Shown: piece after piece, positions 10,644 to 20,220 of the stretch | Numbering within the stretch: the first letter of the stretch is position 1 | Layout of the letters: each line of letters starts with the position of its first letter | Source of the DNA: Arthrobacter sp. Hiyo4 | Lineage (GTDB): Bacteria > Actinomycetota > Actinomycetes > Actinomycetales > Micrococcaceae | Length of the DNA: 64,000 nucleotides | Assembly: GCA_002370555.1 (NCBI GenBank) | Contig: AP014718.1 | Span: 1,674,001 to 1,738,000, forward strand | Direction: 5' to 3' | The notes under the pieces: generated by a model | Database searches by the model: none | What the model saw: only the letters and a program-made list of their open reading frames with translations | Told to the model about the DNA's origin: nothing | Position numbers and translations under genes: made by a program

Positions 10644-11449
10644 TCAGGCGCGGCTCCGAATGAACTCGGCCACCTTCGGCGCCAGCGACGCTCCGATCTC
10701 TGCGGCGTCGCGTTTCTTTCCTGCGACGGCAAAGGAATGGTCACCGCCGTCGATCCAGTCCAGGACAGCGGACGGGCCGATCCGGGAGACCACGCCCTCC
10801 AGCAGATCCGGCGTCGCAAAGGTGTCGCGCGTGCCCTGCAGGAACAACATGGGGAGCGTGAGCCCGTAGAGGTGCTCGTCGCGGAGCTTTTCAGGCTTTC
10901 CGGGCGGGTGGAGGGGATAGCCGAGGTACACGAGACCGGCAGTGTCCATTCCGTCGGCAACTGCCATGGACGCCATCCGGCCGCCAAACGATTTGCCGGC
11001 AGCCCATACCGGTCCGGTGTCACCGTGCCCGGTTCCTCGCCGCATTGCTTCATGCATGGCGGCGCGCCAGGCCGCGATGGCTGCCGGCGGCCGGTCCGGG
11101 AATTTCCGGCCGGCCTCGCGGTAGGGGAAGTTGAAGCGCAAGGTGGTAACGCCGTCGTCGTTCAGTCCACGGGTGAAACCGCTCATGAACGGGTGCTCCA
11201 TACCGGCGCCTGCCGGCGGCCGGTCCGGGAATTTCCGGCCGGCCTCGCGGTAGGGGAAGTTGAAGCGCAAGGTGGTAACGCCGTCGTCGTTCAGTCCACG
11301 GGTGAAACCGCTCATGAACGGGTGCTCCATACCGGCGCCTGCCCCGTGCGCCAGCACCAGCGTGGCGAAGGGCTGTCCGGGCGGGCGTAAACGCCGGAGA
11401 CCTCAACGTCGCCGACGGGAAAGGTGACAGGGGATTCAGCTACGGCCAT
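10644..11449 (-). CDS. Alpha/beta hydrolase (dienelactone-hydrolase-like) with internal tandem duplication and frameshift
   Basis: Alpha/beta-fold hydrolase of the small KANL3/Tex30-like group. Start ATG at 11449 (MAVAESPVTFPVGDVEVSGV). A frame break near 11385 leads into LAHGAGAGMEHPFMSG (oxyanion-loop region). The nucleophile elbow is AAGKSFGGRMAS (G-K-S-F-G); later LFLQGTRDTFATP carries the acidic residue and DGGDHSFAVAGK the catalytic His. A 43-residue segment running from GAGMEHPF to FPDRPPA is present twice in tandem, encoded by a 129-bp exact duplication. Without it the protein would be about 225 residues, normal for the family. The extra copy would insert a second strand-helix unit before the nucleophile and probably disturbs folding. 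Substrate unknown. Confidence 0.7.
11081..11343. repeat. 129-bp exact tandem duplication
   Basis: Bases 11081-11214 and 11210-11343 are identical at an offset of 129 bp. The copies share the 5-bp junction CTGCC, the pattern expected of a tandem duplication arising at a short homology. The unit is in frame (43 codons) inside the hydrolase gene. No mismatch separates the copies, so the event is recent or an assembly error. Confidence 0.95.
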
Positions 11450-11515
11450 AGGTCCATGATGCCGGATCGCCGGCAGCCCTGGGCGCCGGGGTGCTGACGC
11501 CCGCGTGGCGCGGGG

Positions 11516-11521
11516 TAGGTT
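11516..11521 (+). promoter_or_regulatory. -10 box of a probable leaderless transcript (LigD-type polymerase)
   Basis: TAGGTT ends 6 nt before the ATG at 11528; no ribosome-binding site. Confidence 0.45.
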
Positions 11522-11527
11522 GTCCCC

Positions 11528-12548
11528 ATGGCGAGCGAACAGACCACCCTCACTGTCCCGGGACCGCACGGCGAGCGCGAGATGCGTGTTTCCAGCCCAG
11601 CAGGGTGCTCTGGCCGGATCTCGGTCTGACCAAGCTGGACCTCGCACGCTACATGGTGGATGTGGGGGAGGCGTTCATTGCCGCGAACGGTGACCGGCCG
11701 GTGGCGCTGCAGAGGTATTCGGACAACGTCGAGGGGGACCAGTTCTTTTCGAAGAACCCGCCCAAGGGAGCACCTGAGTTCATCCGCTCCGTGAAGGTGG
11801 TCTTTCCGAGCGCGCGCTCGCACCCCATGCTCGTCCTGGACGAACCCGCCGCGGCCGTATGGGCGGTGCAGATGAATACGGTGGTGTTCCACCCGTGGCC
11901 GTCCCATACAGCGAACACCGATAACCCGGACCAGCTGCGCATCGACCTCGATCCGCAGCCGGGCACAGACTTCGACGACGCCGTCCCGGCTGCCCTGGCG
12001 ATGAAGGAGGTGCTGGCGGAGGCCGGGCTGGACACGTTCATCAAGACATCGGGGAACCGCGGCCTGCACGTCTACGCTCCCATCGAGCCCACCCACGAAT
12101 TCCTGGACGTCCGCCACGCGGTGATCGCTGCGGCCCGCGAGCTGGAGCGGCGGATACCGGACAAGGTCACCACGGCCTGGTGGAAGGAGGAACGCGGCGT
12201 GAAGGTGTTCCTGGACTTCAACCAGGCGAACCGGGACCGGACCATCGCCGGCGCGTACAGCCCCCGCGCGCTGGCCCATGCGCCGGTCTCCTGCCCCATC
12301 AGCTGGGACGAACTGGGCAGCGCGGATCCCAAGGACTTCACCATCCTGACGGTCCCCGAGCGGCTCAGGACCGTGGGCGATCCTTGGGCAGACATGAAGG
12401 CGCATCCGGGCACCATCGACGTGCTGTTGGAGTGGTGGGAGCGGGACCTCAAGGCCGGCCTCGGCGAACTGCCGTTCCCGCCGGACTACCCGAAGATGCC
12501 CGGTGAGCCCCGCGGGTGCAGCCGAGCCGGGCCCGCAAACAGGACTGA
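11528..12548 (+). CDS. Non-homologous end-joining polymerase (LigD polymerase domain, stand-alone), frameshifted
   Basis: Stand-alone primase/polymerase domain (Pol/Prim, LigD-Pol), which adds nucleotides at DNA breaks during Ku/LigD end joining. Start MASEQTTLTVPGPHGEREMR; the frame breaks near 11600 and one extra C in CCC gives VSSPSRVLWPDLGLTK. Family motifs are QRYSDNVEGDQFFSKNPP, the metal-binding pair in LRIDLDPQPG, and SGNRGLHVYAP (nucleotide pocket). A second C undercall near 12513 restores an end reading VQPSRARKQD and a stop at 12548. About 340 residues, with no ligase or nuclease domain attached and none adjacent in this window. Probably made from a leaderless mRNA. Confidence 0.9.
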
Positions 12549-12562
12549 GTCCGGTCGAGCGG

Positions 12563-13183
12563 CTACTCGAACCGGGACGGGTCGCCGGTGCCGCGACGCA
12601 CCACCTCGGCCACTCCGCTGGAATAGTCGATCACCGTGGTGGGCTCTGCCCCGCAGTCTCCGGAATCGATGACCGCGTCCACCTCGTGCTCAAGGCGTTC
12701 CTTGATTTCCCAGCCCTGCGTCAGCGGGTCTTCCTCGTCCGGGAGCAGCAGGGTGCTGGAGAGAAGGGGCTCGCCGAGTTCGGCCAGCAGCGCCTGGACC
12801 ACCCGGTTGTCCGGGATGCGCACGCCCACGGTCTTTTTCTTCGGGTGCAGCAGCCGGCGCGGCACTTCCTTGGTGGCAGGCAGGATAAACGTGTAGCTTC
12901 CCGGCGTGACGGCTTTAATCGCGCGGAAGACGTCGTTGCCGATGTTCACGAACTGTCCAAGCTGGGCGAAATCCTTGCACACCAGCGTGAAGTGGTGCTT
13001 GTCGTCCAGCTTGCGGATATTCCGGATCCGGTCCAGGGCATCCTTGTTGCCCAGCTGGGCCCCGAGGGCGTAGCAGGAGTCCGTGGGGTAGGCGATCAGC
13101 CCGCCGTCGAGCACGATCTTCACGGCCTGCATGATCGCGCGGGGCTGGGGATCCTGGGGATGAACATCAAAGTATCTGGCCAT
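12563..13183 (-). CDS. YrdC/Sua5-family protein (YciO-like)
   Basis: Intact 206-residue protein of the Sua5/YciO/YrdC family, whose best-known members make threonylcarbamoyl-AMP for tRNA t6A37. Start MARYFDVHPQDPQPRAIMQA. The nucleotide/threonine-binding fold is shown by GGLIAYPTDSCYALGAQLGN, KHHFTLVCKDF and PGSYTFILPATKEVPRRLL. The pattern resembles the YciO subgroup (HPQDPQPR start, KKKTVGVRIPDN) more than the true TsaC/Sua5 enzyme, so t6A synthesis is not certain. Convergent with the LigD-type polymerase gene. One of the few genes here with no frameshift. Confidence 0.85.
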   Translation of the reverse strand: MARYFDVHPQDPQPRAIMQAVKIVLDGGLIAYPTDSCYALGAQLGNKDALDRIRNIRKLDDKHHFTLVCKDFAQLGQFVNIGNDVFRAIKAVTPGSYTFILPATKEVPRRLLHPKKKTVGVRIPDNRVVQALLAELGEPLLSSTLLLPDEEDPLTQGWEIKERLEHEVDAVIDSGDCGAEPTTVIDYSSGVAEVVRRGTGDPSRFE

Positions 13184-13190
13184 GCTCCTG

Positions 13191-13196
13191 AGCCTA
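13191..13196 (-). promoter_or_regulatory. -10 box of a probable leaderless YrdC-family transcript
   Basis: On the minus strand TAGGCT is followed by 7 nt and the ATG at 13183. A GGAG lies too close to the ATG to be a normal ribosome-binding site. Confidence 0.4.
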
Positions 13197-13325
13197 CGAC
13201 AATTGCCGCCCTCGCCAGTAGACAGGCACGGCGCCGTGCGTGCAACGCCGGGAGAGGATAGGTTCAGGGCCTATGGGTTCAGTCAGCAGGGTGAGTCCTG
13301 TGCGGGGCGAACGAAAGGTGGCAGC

Positions 13326-14080
13326 ATGCCGGTGTGGCTTCAGGCGTTGATGTGGGGAACCGTGGCGGGTGCCGCCCTGGTGCTGGGGGCCGCCGCGTCG
13401 TGGAAATGGGCCATTCCGTCCAAACTGGTCTCCTCGATCATGTCATTTGGGGCGGGCGTGCTGATTTCGGCACTGGCGTTCGAACTGGTCGCCGAGGCGG
13501 TTGATGGCGGGGGCCTGTGGCCCACCGTGACCGGATTCCTGGCCGGCTCCGTGGTCTACGTGGGAGCGAACATGCTCCTCACACGGGCCGGCGCCAAACA
13601 CCGCAAACGGTCCGGCGGCCAGCAACCGTCGGAGCAGGACAGCCCCGGCAGCGGCACGGCCATCGCCTTCGGCGCCCTCCTCGACGGGATCCCGGAGTCC
13701 ATAGTGCTTGGCGTCGGACTCATCACCGCGGGATCGGTCAGTCCGGCCATGCTTGTGGCCGTGTTTATCTCCAACGTTCCCGAAGGCCTGTCCGGAACTG
13801 CCGGGATGCAGAAAGCGGGCCGCAGCACCGGCTACATCTTTGGGGTGTGGGGAGGCATTGCCGTGATGAGCGGGCTCGCCGCACTGATCGGGTACGTGGC
13901 GCTGGAAAACGCGCCGGCAACTGTTGTCGCCTTCATCACCGCCATCGCAGCCGGCGGGATCCTGGCGATGCTCGCCGACACCATGATCCCCGAAGCGTTC
14001 GAAGAGCATCACAACCTCACCGGGCTGACCGCTTCCGTAGGGTTCCTGACGGCTTTCACAGTCCACCAGCTCGGGGGTGA
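13326..14080 (+). CDS. ZIP-family divalent metal transporter
   Basis: Membrane permease of the ZIP family (zinc/iron/manganese import), about 250 residues with 8 hydrophobic helices. Start MPVWLQALMWGTVAGAALVL, preceded by AAGGTGG. The two metal-path helices carry LLDGIPESIVLGVGL (helix IV) and FISNVPEGLSGT (helix V), with the usual His-rich position replaced by Asp/Asn. As written the frame runs through TVHQLGGDLPPSS to a stop at 14132. One extra G in the GGGGG run at 14073 would end the protein as VHQLGG with TGA at 14078-14080, and I place the end there because the opposing permease gene ends at 14101. The metal cannot be assigned. Confidence 0.8.
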
Positions 14081-14100
14081 CCTCCCGCCGTCGTCAACGG

Positions 14101-15215
14101 TCAGCCCACATGCACCCACGGCCGCTTGGTGACATCCGGTTCGGCTTTCGCGCAGGATCTCGCGCGTCACGGGGGCGATCTCGCCTTCGCCAGCACCAGG
14201 AAGCGCAGGAGGTTCACGGCTGGGTTGCCTTCGGTCCAGCGGAAGTAGACGTGCGGCATCAGCCCAAGTTCAAAGGACCCCAGCACCCTCGAGAGCAGCG
14301 AGATGCTGATGATCCCCAGGATGAAGAAGCCGGCAATCCGGATGCCTTCGGGACGTTCAAAGATATTGGCGACCGTTGTGTAGACAAACAGCACCGAGAT
14401 GATGCCGAAGCCGACGGTCCGCTTGCGCTGGGGAAGACGAGCAGGGCGATGGCCACCGCCATCAGCGGATTCCCGTGGGAGGTGTTAAGGGTCTGCCACC
14501 ACTCACCGACGGCCACCGGATGGGCGGCTGCCTCCGCGAGCGACCACGCGATGACCATCACGTTAAGCCCCAGGTACAGGATCACCAGCACAACGGCGAC
14601 GCCGATGGCCTCCTTGAACCCGCGCAGGAAAACGGCAGCGAGCACGGCAAGCAGGACCAGCGTTACGGCCACCTCCTGCCCGTGCAGGGCGTCCGGTGCA
14701 AACGGATTCTCGATCAGGTGTGCCGTGGCGTCGGCGGCGGACAGCGTCATGGTGATCATGAAGTCGGTGGCCGCGAAACCCAGCAGCACCAGCACCAGCA
14801 GCTTGCCCCGCCACTTGGGGAGCAGCCGCTCCAGCATGGCAATGGACCCTTCGCCGCGGTGGCTCTCGCCGGCAACCCGGCGGTAGACGGGGAGGGCGCC
14901 GAACAGGGTCACGGCCACCAGGACAAGCGTTGCCAAGGGGGAGATGGCACCGGCCGCGAGCGCCGCACTGGCCGGCTGGTAGCCCAGCGTGGAGAAGTAG
15001 TCCACGCCGGTCAGGCACATCACCCGCCACCAGTGCTGCTTATTTTTTTCGTCCGCGCGTCCGCCCGGCCCCTGATGGGTGCCCTTGGCATCTTCCAATC
15101 CATGCAGCAACCAACTGCCAAGGGCCGCCTTCCGAATCCAGTACTGCCCACTCGCCTTGGCGCCGGATTCGGGCAGATCTTGACGGATCCTTAACGCCCG
15201 TATGAGCACATCCAC
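14101..15215 (-). CDS. APC-family permease, frameshifted and apparently internally deleted
   Basis: Integral-membrane permease of the amino acid-polyamine-organocation superfamily, from the subgroup with RVMCLTGVDYFSTLGYQPA near the N-terminus. Further landmarks are HRGEGSIAMLERLLPKW, GFAATDFMITMTLSAADATA, FLRGFKEAIGVAVV and, at the C-terminus, PHVYFRWTEGNPAVNLLRF, then after frame correction APVTREILRE and a stop at 14101 (ending RPWVHVG). From memory of the family, full members have about 640 residues; here only about 370 are encoded. ALLVFP joins directly to QRKRTVGFG near 14430, and SFELG to LMPHVYFRW near 14262, where I expect about 170 and 100 more residues. The start is uncertain; GTG at 15215 is the most upstream candidate. 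Divergent from a KdpDE-like pair, which hints at potassium or osmotic control. Confidence 0.65.
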
Positions 15216-15258
15216 CGACCCCGGGAAAGGCCCGCATGGGACGTGGTGATCCGGGTGG

Positions 15259-15264
15259 GAGAAT
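15259..15264 (+). promoter_or_regulatory. -10 box of a probable leaderless sensor-kinase transcript
   Basis: GAGAAT ends 6 nt before the ATG at 15271. Confidence 0.35.
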
Positions 15265-15270
15265 GGCGGC

Positions 15271-17219
15271 ATGGCACGGGAACGGGTAGTCATCGGCCTC
15301 AACGGCAGCGATGACGCAGAACTGCTCATCCGGCGCGCCGCCAGGATTCTCGAAAGGACCGACGGTGGCGAGCTGGTGGCCGTCCACGTCCGCACCACGG
15401 GGGTACCGCTGGCGAGTCGCCCCAGGTTTTGGAGGCACAGCGGGGCTGGTCAATGACCTGGGCGGGACCTACCACACCGTTTCCGCGACGGATCCGGCCC
15501 GGGCCCTGCTCGATTACGCCCGCAAGTCCGGTGCCACCCATATTGTTGTGGGGCAGTCCCGCCGCGGACCGCTTGCCGGTGTGCTGGCAGGGTTGTTTGC
15601 CGGCGGCACCGTGGAAGCGCGGGTGGTCCGCGGTGCGGGCGACGTCGATGTCCAGGTGGTTCCCCGTGTCCCGCCCCAGCGGAGCGCACCACGCCAGCGG
15701 CCTGACCTGGGCCGCACCAGGGTTGCTATTGGCTTTGCGCTCGCAGCAGCCCTGCCCGCCCTGCTGCAGCTGCTGCTCGCAGCCTTCGACCACAGCGTTG
15801 CCACCGCCGTCCTGATCCAGCTTGCCGGCGCTGTTGCGGTGGCGCTGGTGGGCGGGTTGTGGCCTGCCGTGGTCGGCGCGCTGTGGAGCAGCGTGCTGGT
15901 GAACTACTTTTCCACGCCGCCCCTGGGGGACCTGGCCATCAGTGATCCCCAGGACCTCCTGTCCCTGGCCGTTTTTGTCGGGGTGTCAGTGGCGGTCGCC
16001 GGAGTGGTGGACGGGTCTGCCCGCCGGTCCAAGGAGGCTGCCCGCGCGCAGGCGGAGGCGGCGACGCTGGGCGACCTCGCGCTGGGCGCCTCCCGTTCGG
16101 AGGACACCCTGGACGGGATCCTCGCGGAGGCCCTGGACGTTTTTGGCGTCACTGGTGCTGTTGTGTACAGCAGCCGGGAGGGCACAGCGCAAGGTTCCGG
16201 TCCGACGTCGGGACCCTCCGGAGTCCGCGGCGCGGACGGCAGGATCTGGTCGCTCGTGGCCGCTGCGGGGGATGCCGGCGGGTGGGAGCATGGCGTCACC
16301 GGACTGCCGGGCAGCACCGCAGAACCGGTCGACGCCGACACCCGGCTGGTGCTGTTCGGCCGCGAGGTGCCGGCAGTGGAAAGCCGGTTGCTGGGTGCGT
16401 TTGCGGTCCACGTGAAAGCCCAGCTGGAACGCCGCCAGCTGGCCGTCAGCCGGCGCGAGGTGCTGCGGCTGGCCGAAGGGAACTCCATGCGCACTGCGAT
16501 CCTGCGGGCGGTGTCCCACGACCTGCGGACGCCCCTGGCGGGGATCAAGCTCGCCGCCGGTGCTTGCTGCAGCGGACCGTCACCTATACGCCCGCGGAAG
16601 AACGGGAGCTGCTGGAAACCATTGACGAATGCACGGACCGGCTGGACCAGCTGGTGGGAAACCTCTTGGACATGTCAAGGATCACCGCCGATTCCGTCCG
16701 GCCGCTGCTGGGACCGGTGCGGTGGAGCGAGGTTGTTGCCCCGGCCCTGCTCGGGCTCCCGGACGGTACAGTCCGGGTGGAGCTGCCCGCCAACATGCCC
16801 AGCGTCGAAGCCGATCCGGTGCTGCTGGACCGCGTGATCGCGAACATTGTGGAGAACGCCGTCAAATACGCGCCGGGTTCGGGGATCACCATCACCGGCA
16901 CTTCCGACGGCATGGGCGCAGCCACGCTGGATGGCTATCCGTCCGGCGAACTGCGGATCATCGACCACGGCGCCGGTGTGCCCGCAGGGAAGGTGCTTGA
17001 GATGTTCCAGCCGTTCCAGCGGCTCCACGACCGGCCCCAGGCCACCGGAGTGGGGCTGGGCCTTGCGGTCGCCGACGGGTTCGTCAGGGCCATGGGCGGC
17101 ACGCTGACGGCACAGGAAACTCCCGGCGGCGGCCTGACCATGGTGATCAGGCTGGCCTTTCCACCGGCTCGCCGGGCGCGCGCCACGCGGCCGGCCAGCC
17201 GGCTCAGGAGGCCACGTGA
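15271..17219 (+). CDS. KdpD-like sensor histidine kinase lacking the N-terminal KdpD domain, frameshifted
   Basis: Membrane histidine kinase. Domains in order: a USP-like nucleotide-binding domain (RERVVIGLNGSDDAELLIRR to about residue 120, with HIVVGQSRRGPLAGVLAG), four close-packed DUF4118 helices (about 150-250), a variable GAF-like region, then HisKA with the phospho-acceptor in RAVSHDLRTPLAGIKLA and a HATPase with NIVENAVKYA, IIDHGAGVPAG and GVGLGLAVADGFVRAMGG. This is the KdpD layout without the roughly 200-residue osmosensing KdpD domain that normally comes first. Frame breaks lie near 15425 and 16560, plus one close to the end. The natural end reads PAQEAT with TGA at 17217, overlapping the regulator's GTG. 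Neighbouring permease and regulator suggest control of ion or solute uptake. Confidence 0.8.
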
Positions 17220-17932
17220 ATTCGGACCAGGCTGGTTCTTCCAGCATTCAAGGCGGCCCTCGGACCAGCGTGCTGGTTGTGGACGACGATCCCCACCTGC
17301 TGAAGGCACTCCGGATCACGCTCCAGGCCCACGGTTACGCCGTGGAGTCAGCGTCCGACGGCGGCACCGCCTTGCGTGCCGCTTCCCACCGTCCGCCGGA
17401 CGTCATGATCCTGGACCTCGGGCTGCCGGACCTGGACGGAGCGGAAGTCCTGCGGGAACTCCGTCGATGGAGCAACCTGCCCGTACTGGTGCTGTCCGCA
17501 CGCCACGGTTCATCGGACAAAGTCGACGCCCTGGATGCCGGTGCGGACGACTACATCACCAAGCCGTTCGGACTCGACGAGCTGTTGGCCCGCCTGCGTG
17601 CGCTCCTGCGCCGCGTTCCGGATCCGGCGTCCGCACCCACGGTGGCCGCATCCTCCTTCACCGTGGACTTGGCCCAGCGGCAGGTCACGAAGGACGGGAC
17701 GTTGTCCGGCTGACGCCGACCGAATGGAACATCCTGGAACGGCTGGTCCGGAACCCTGCCCGGCTGGTGACCCAGCAGCAGCTGCTGCTGGACGTCTGGG
17801 ACCGGCCTACCAGACGGAAGCCAACTACCTGCGGGTGTACATGGCCCAGTTGCGGCGGAAGCTGGAGGCCGACCCCGGGAAACCCGCCACCTCCTCACGG
17901 AACCTGGTGTGGGCTACCGCTTTATGCCCTGA
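17216..17932 (+). CDS. KdpE-like response regulator (OmpR family), frameshifted
   Basis: DNA-binding response regulator cotranscribed with the kinase: the GTG at 17216 overlaps the kinase stop (GTGA), with AGGAGG just upstream. The receiver domain has LVVDDDPHLL, the phospho-acceptor in MILDLGLPDLDGAE, and LSARHGSSDKVDALDAGADD ending in the conserved Lys of TKPFG. One missing G near 17700 breaks the frame; adding it gives RDVVRLTPTEWNILERLVRN, the start of the winged-helix domain. Later breaks near 17810 and 17885 precede LRVYMAQLRRKLEADP and a repaired end GVGYRFMP. About 240 residues, normal for KdpE. Confidence 0.85.
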
Positions 17933-18043
17933 AAACTGTGGGGCGTCAGGTTGCCGTGAACCCCTATGAACCCGGCGGGAACTGCGGAAGGATGTTGACT
18001 GTTCCGATTCCGTTTCAGTTCTGTACTTCAAGGAGAACCGGCC

Positions 18044-18474
18044 ATGCCAACGACGCTCAACCCCTACCTTGGCTTCCGCGAGAACGCCCGCGAGGCGATG
18101 ACCTTCTACCAGTCCGTCTTCGGCGGCGACTTGGCCCTCAGCACGTTCGGGGAGTTCCACGCCAGCGAAGATCCGGCGGAAGCCAACAAAATCATGCACG
18201 GCATGCTGACCTCCAGCAACGGCCTGGTCCTGATGGGGCGGACACGCCGAACGGTATGGACCTCGCGACCGGCAGCTCCATTTCGGTTTCGCTCAGCGGC
18301 GACGACGAAGACGAACTGCGCGGCTATTGGGAAAAGCTGTCCGCCGACGGCGGCACGGTCACCGTTCCGTTGGAGCCGGCGCCCTGGGGCGACATCTTCG
18401 GTATGTGCACAGACCGGTTCGGGACGGCCTGGCTGGTCAACATCAATAACCCCCAGGCCGCTCCCGCGACATAG
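18044..18474 (+). CDS. VOC-family protein (PhnB/glyoxalase-like), frameshifted
   Basis: Small protein of about 143 residues with the vicinal-oxygen-chelate fold in the PhnB-like subgroup (TTLNPYLGFRENAREAMTFY, VFGGDLALSTFGEF, later DPFGTAW-like DRFGTAWLVNINNP). AAGGAG lies 10 nt before the ATG. The frame breaks near 18240: one extra base after LVLMG gives ADTPNGM and restores continuity. PhnB-type proteins often lack assigned reactions, so I give none. It follows the two-component pair by 111 bp and may be independent. Confidence 0.75.
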
Positions 18475-18649
18475 GCTCCCACGTCAAACCAGGGCAGAGA
18501 ACGGCGGATTAATGGCGTTCTCTGGCTGGGAGACACCGCTTATCCGCGAGTCCTTGAGGAGGGGCCAGGGGCAGTGCAACCATTGATGCGTGCAGCCCCG
18601 CAATCACTTAGGGGCCGTTCCGGGCCTGCCGGCCTGACCGGGAGCGGCA

Positions 18650-19165
18650 GTGCGGAACGTCACCCTGTATCTGGACGTTGACGGCGTCGTTTGCCCGTTC
18701 GGAGCAACGGGTACGACGCCATGGGGTTCCGGCTGGATACTTGCGAACGCCGGCGTGCTCGAAGTGGCGTATGCGGGCCAGCTGGTTGACGGGCTGAACC
18801 GGCTTTCCCGGTTGCCTGGAGTCCGGTGCGTGTGGCTCACCAGCTGGGAGGAGCTGGCCGCGGAATACTTATGCCCCGCCATCGGACTTGCAGGCGGCAC
18901 CTGGCCCTGCCTGACGGCGGATGGTGCCGGAACGGGGGAGGGCTGGTGGAAGCTTGCCGCCCTCCAGGAGGACCTGGCGGCCAACGCCCCGGATGGCATC
19001 GTGTGGATTGACGATCAGCTCCGCTATGAACAGGAAGCACTGGCGTGGGCCGGATTCCTGGGCCGACGCATCCTCACGCTGTCGCCCGATCCGCGCCGGG
19101 GAATCTCTCCCGCCGAACTGGCCGCCGTAGGTGGGTTTGTCACGGAGCAGCTGTATTTGACCTGA
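18650..19165 (+). CDS. HAD-like phosphatase superfamily protein
   Basis: Intact 171-residue cytosolic protein with a GTG start and GGGAG upstream. HAD motif I is LYLDVDGVVCPFG (nucleophile and acid Asp), motif II is VWLTSWEE, and motif III/IV is VWIDDQLRYE. No cap domain is evident. This pattern is common in actinobacterial HAD proteins of unknown substrate. No linkage to neighbours is apparent. Confidence 0.7.
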   Translation: MRNVTLYLDVDGVVCPFGATGTTPWGSGWILANAGVLEVAYAGQLVDGLNRLSRLPGVRCVWLTSWEELAAEYLCPAIGLAGGTWPCLTADGAGTGEGWWKLAALQEDLAANAPDGIVWIDDQLRYEQEALAWAGFLGRRILTLSPDPRRGISPAELAAVGGFVTEQLYLT

Positions 19166-19223
19166 TGCCATGGACGCCTACGATCGATAAGGTTTCACGC
19201 CGCTTCTGTTAACTCCACAGGTT

Positions 19224-20185
19224 ATGGTGGCGCTGGTCATCGCACTGGCACTTTTTTCGACTTCACTAACGGCTTCCACGACACCGCGAATGCGATGGCT
19301 ACACTCATCGCCACCGGTGCCATTAAACCGAAGACCGCGGTGACGCTCGCCGCAATCCTGAACCAGGTCGGTGCCTTCCTCTCGACGGAAGTGGCCAAAA
19401 CAGTGTCCGGCGGCATCATCCGGGAAGGCTCCGACGGTGTCCAGATCACCCCGGACATTATTTTCGCCGGCCTTATGGGTGCCATCCTCTGGAACATGAT
19501 CACCTGGCTCAAGGGACTCCCGTCGAGCTCATCCCATGCACTCTTCGGCGGGCTGATCGGCACGGCCATCGCCGGCATCGGGTTCAATTGAGTGAACCTG
19601 GAAACCCTGCCGGCTCGCGTATGCCTTGACTTCCCGGCACGATCCGGAAACCGGCAGCAAGCTGACGCACAAACGCGGCGGGTTCCGCACCGGCCAGATC
19701 TTCACGTCCGGCCTCGTGGCGCTGGCCACAGAACCAACGATGCACAGAAGACCATGGGCATCGTCACACTGGTGCTGATTTCCGCCGGCACCCGGTCCCC
19801 GGGTGCGGGCCCGCAGTTCTGGGTCATAGCGGCATGTGCCCTGGCCATCCCAGGGATTCGCAGCCGTGACCAGCACCGCCTCTGTCATCCTTGCGTCTTC
19901 CCACCTGGGCTTCGCCCTGTCCCCTACCCAGGTGGCGTCAGGGTCCGTCATCGGGTCCGGAATGGGCCGTAAGGGCACCACGGTGCGGTGGAACATGGTG
20001 GGCAAGATCGCCCTGGGCTGGCTGTTTACACTTCCCGCCGCCGGCGTTGTGGGCGCGCTGACCGCGCTGCTCGTGAAGACCGGCGTGGTGGTGTGGTGAT
20101 TGCCGCCGTCGCCGGCACCGCCGCGGTGCTGTTTATGTTCGCCTACTCCCGCAAGTCCGCGGTGACCGTTGTAGTCCTGTACTGA
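19224..20185 (+). CDS. PiT-family inorganic phosphate transporter, frameshifted and apparently internally deleted
   Basis: Low-affinity phosphate/cation symporter of the PiT family. Recognisable blocks: the signature DFTNGFHDTANAMAT after one added T near 19255; KGLPSSSSHALFGGLIGTAI; LTHKRGGFRTGQIFTSGLVA and HGTNDAQKTMG-like NDAQKTMGIVTLVLIS after frame shifts near 19665 and 19730; then FAAVTSTASVILASSHLGFA and ASGSVIGSGMGRKGTTVRWN. Two places look shortened: GIGFN runs almost directly into LAYALTSRHDPETGSK, and CALAI joins FAAVTSTAS where the family has a further loop (about 20 residues, GTY...GG type). A missing G near 20093 separates the last helix IAAVAGTAAVLFMFAYSRKS. About 320 residues here against roughly 370-400 usual. 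The N-terminus also looks short. Confidence 0.75.
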
Positions 20186-20220
20186 CGGCCATCGCCGGTG
20201 ACGCCCGGCAGGCCTCACCC

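Noticed and set aside
15040-15055. T-rich stretch as a terminator
   Set aside because: It lies inside the N-terminal coding part of the APC permease (Lys-Asn-Lys codons on the minus strand) and has no adjoining stem.
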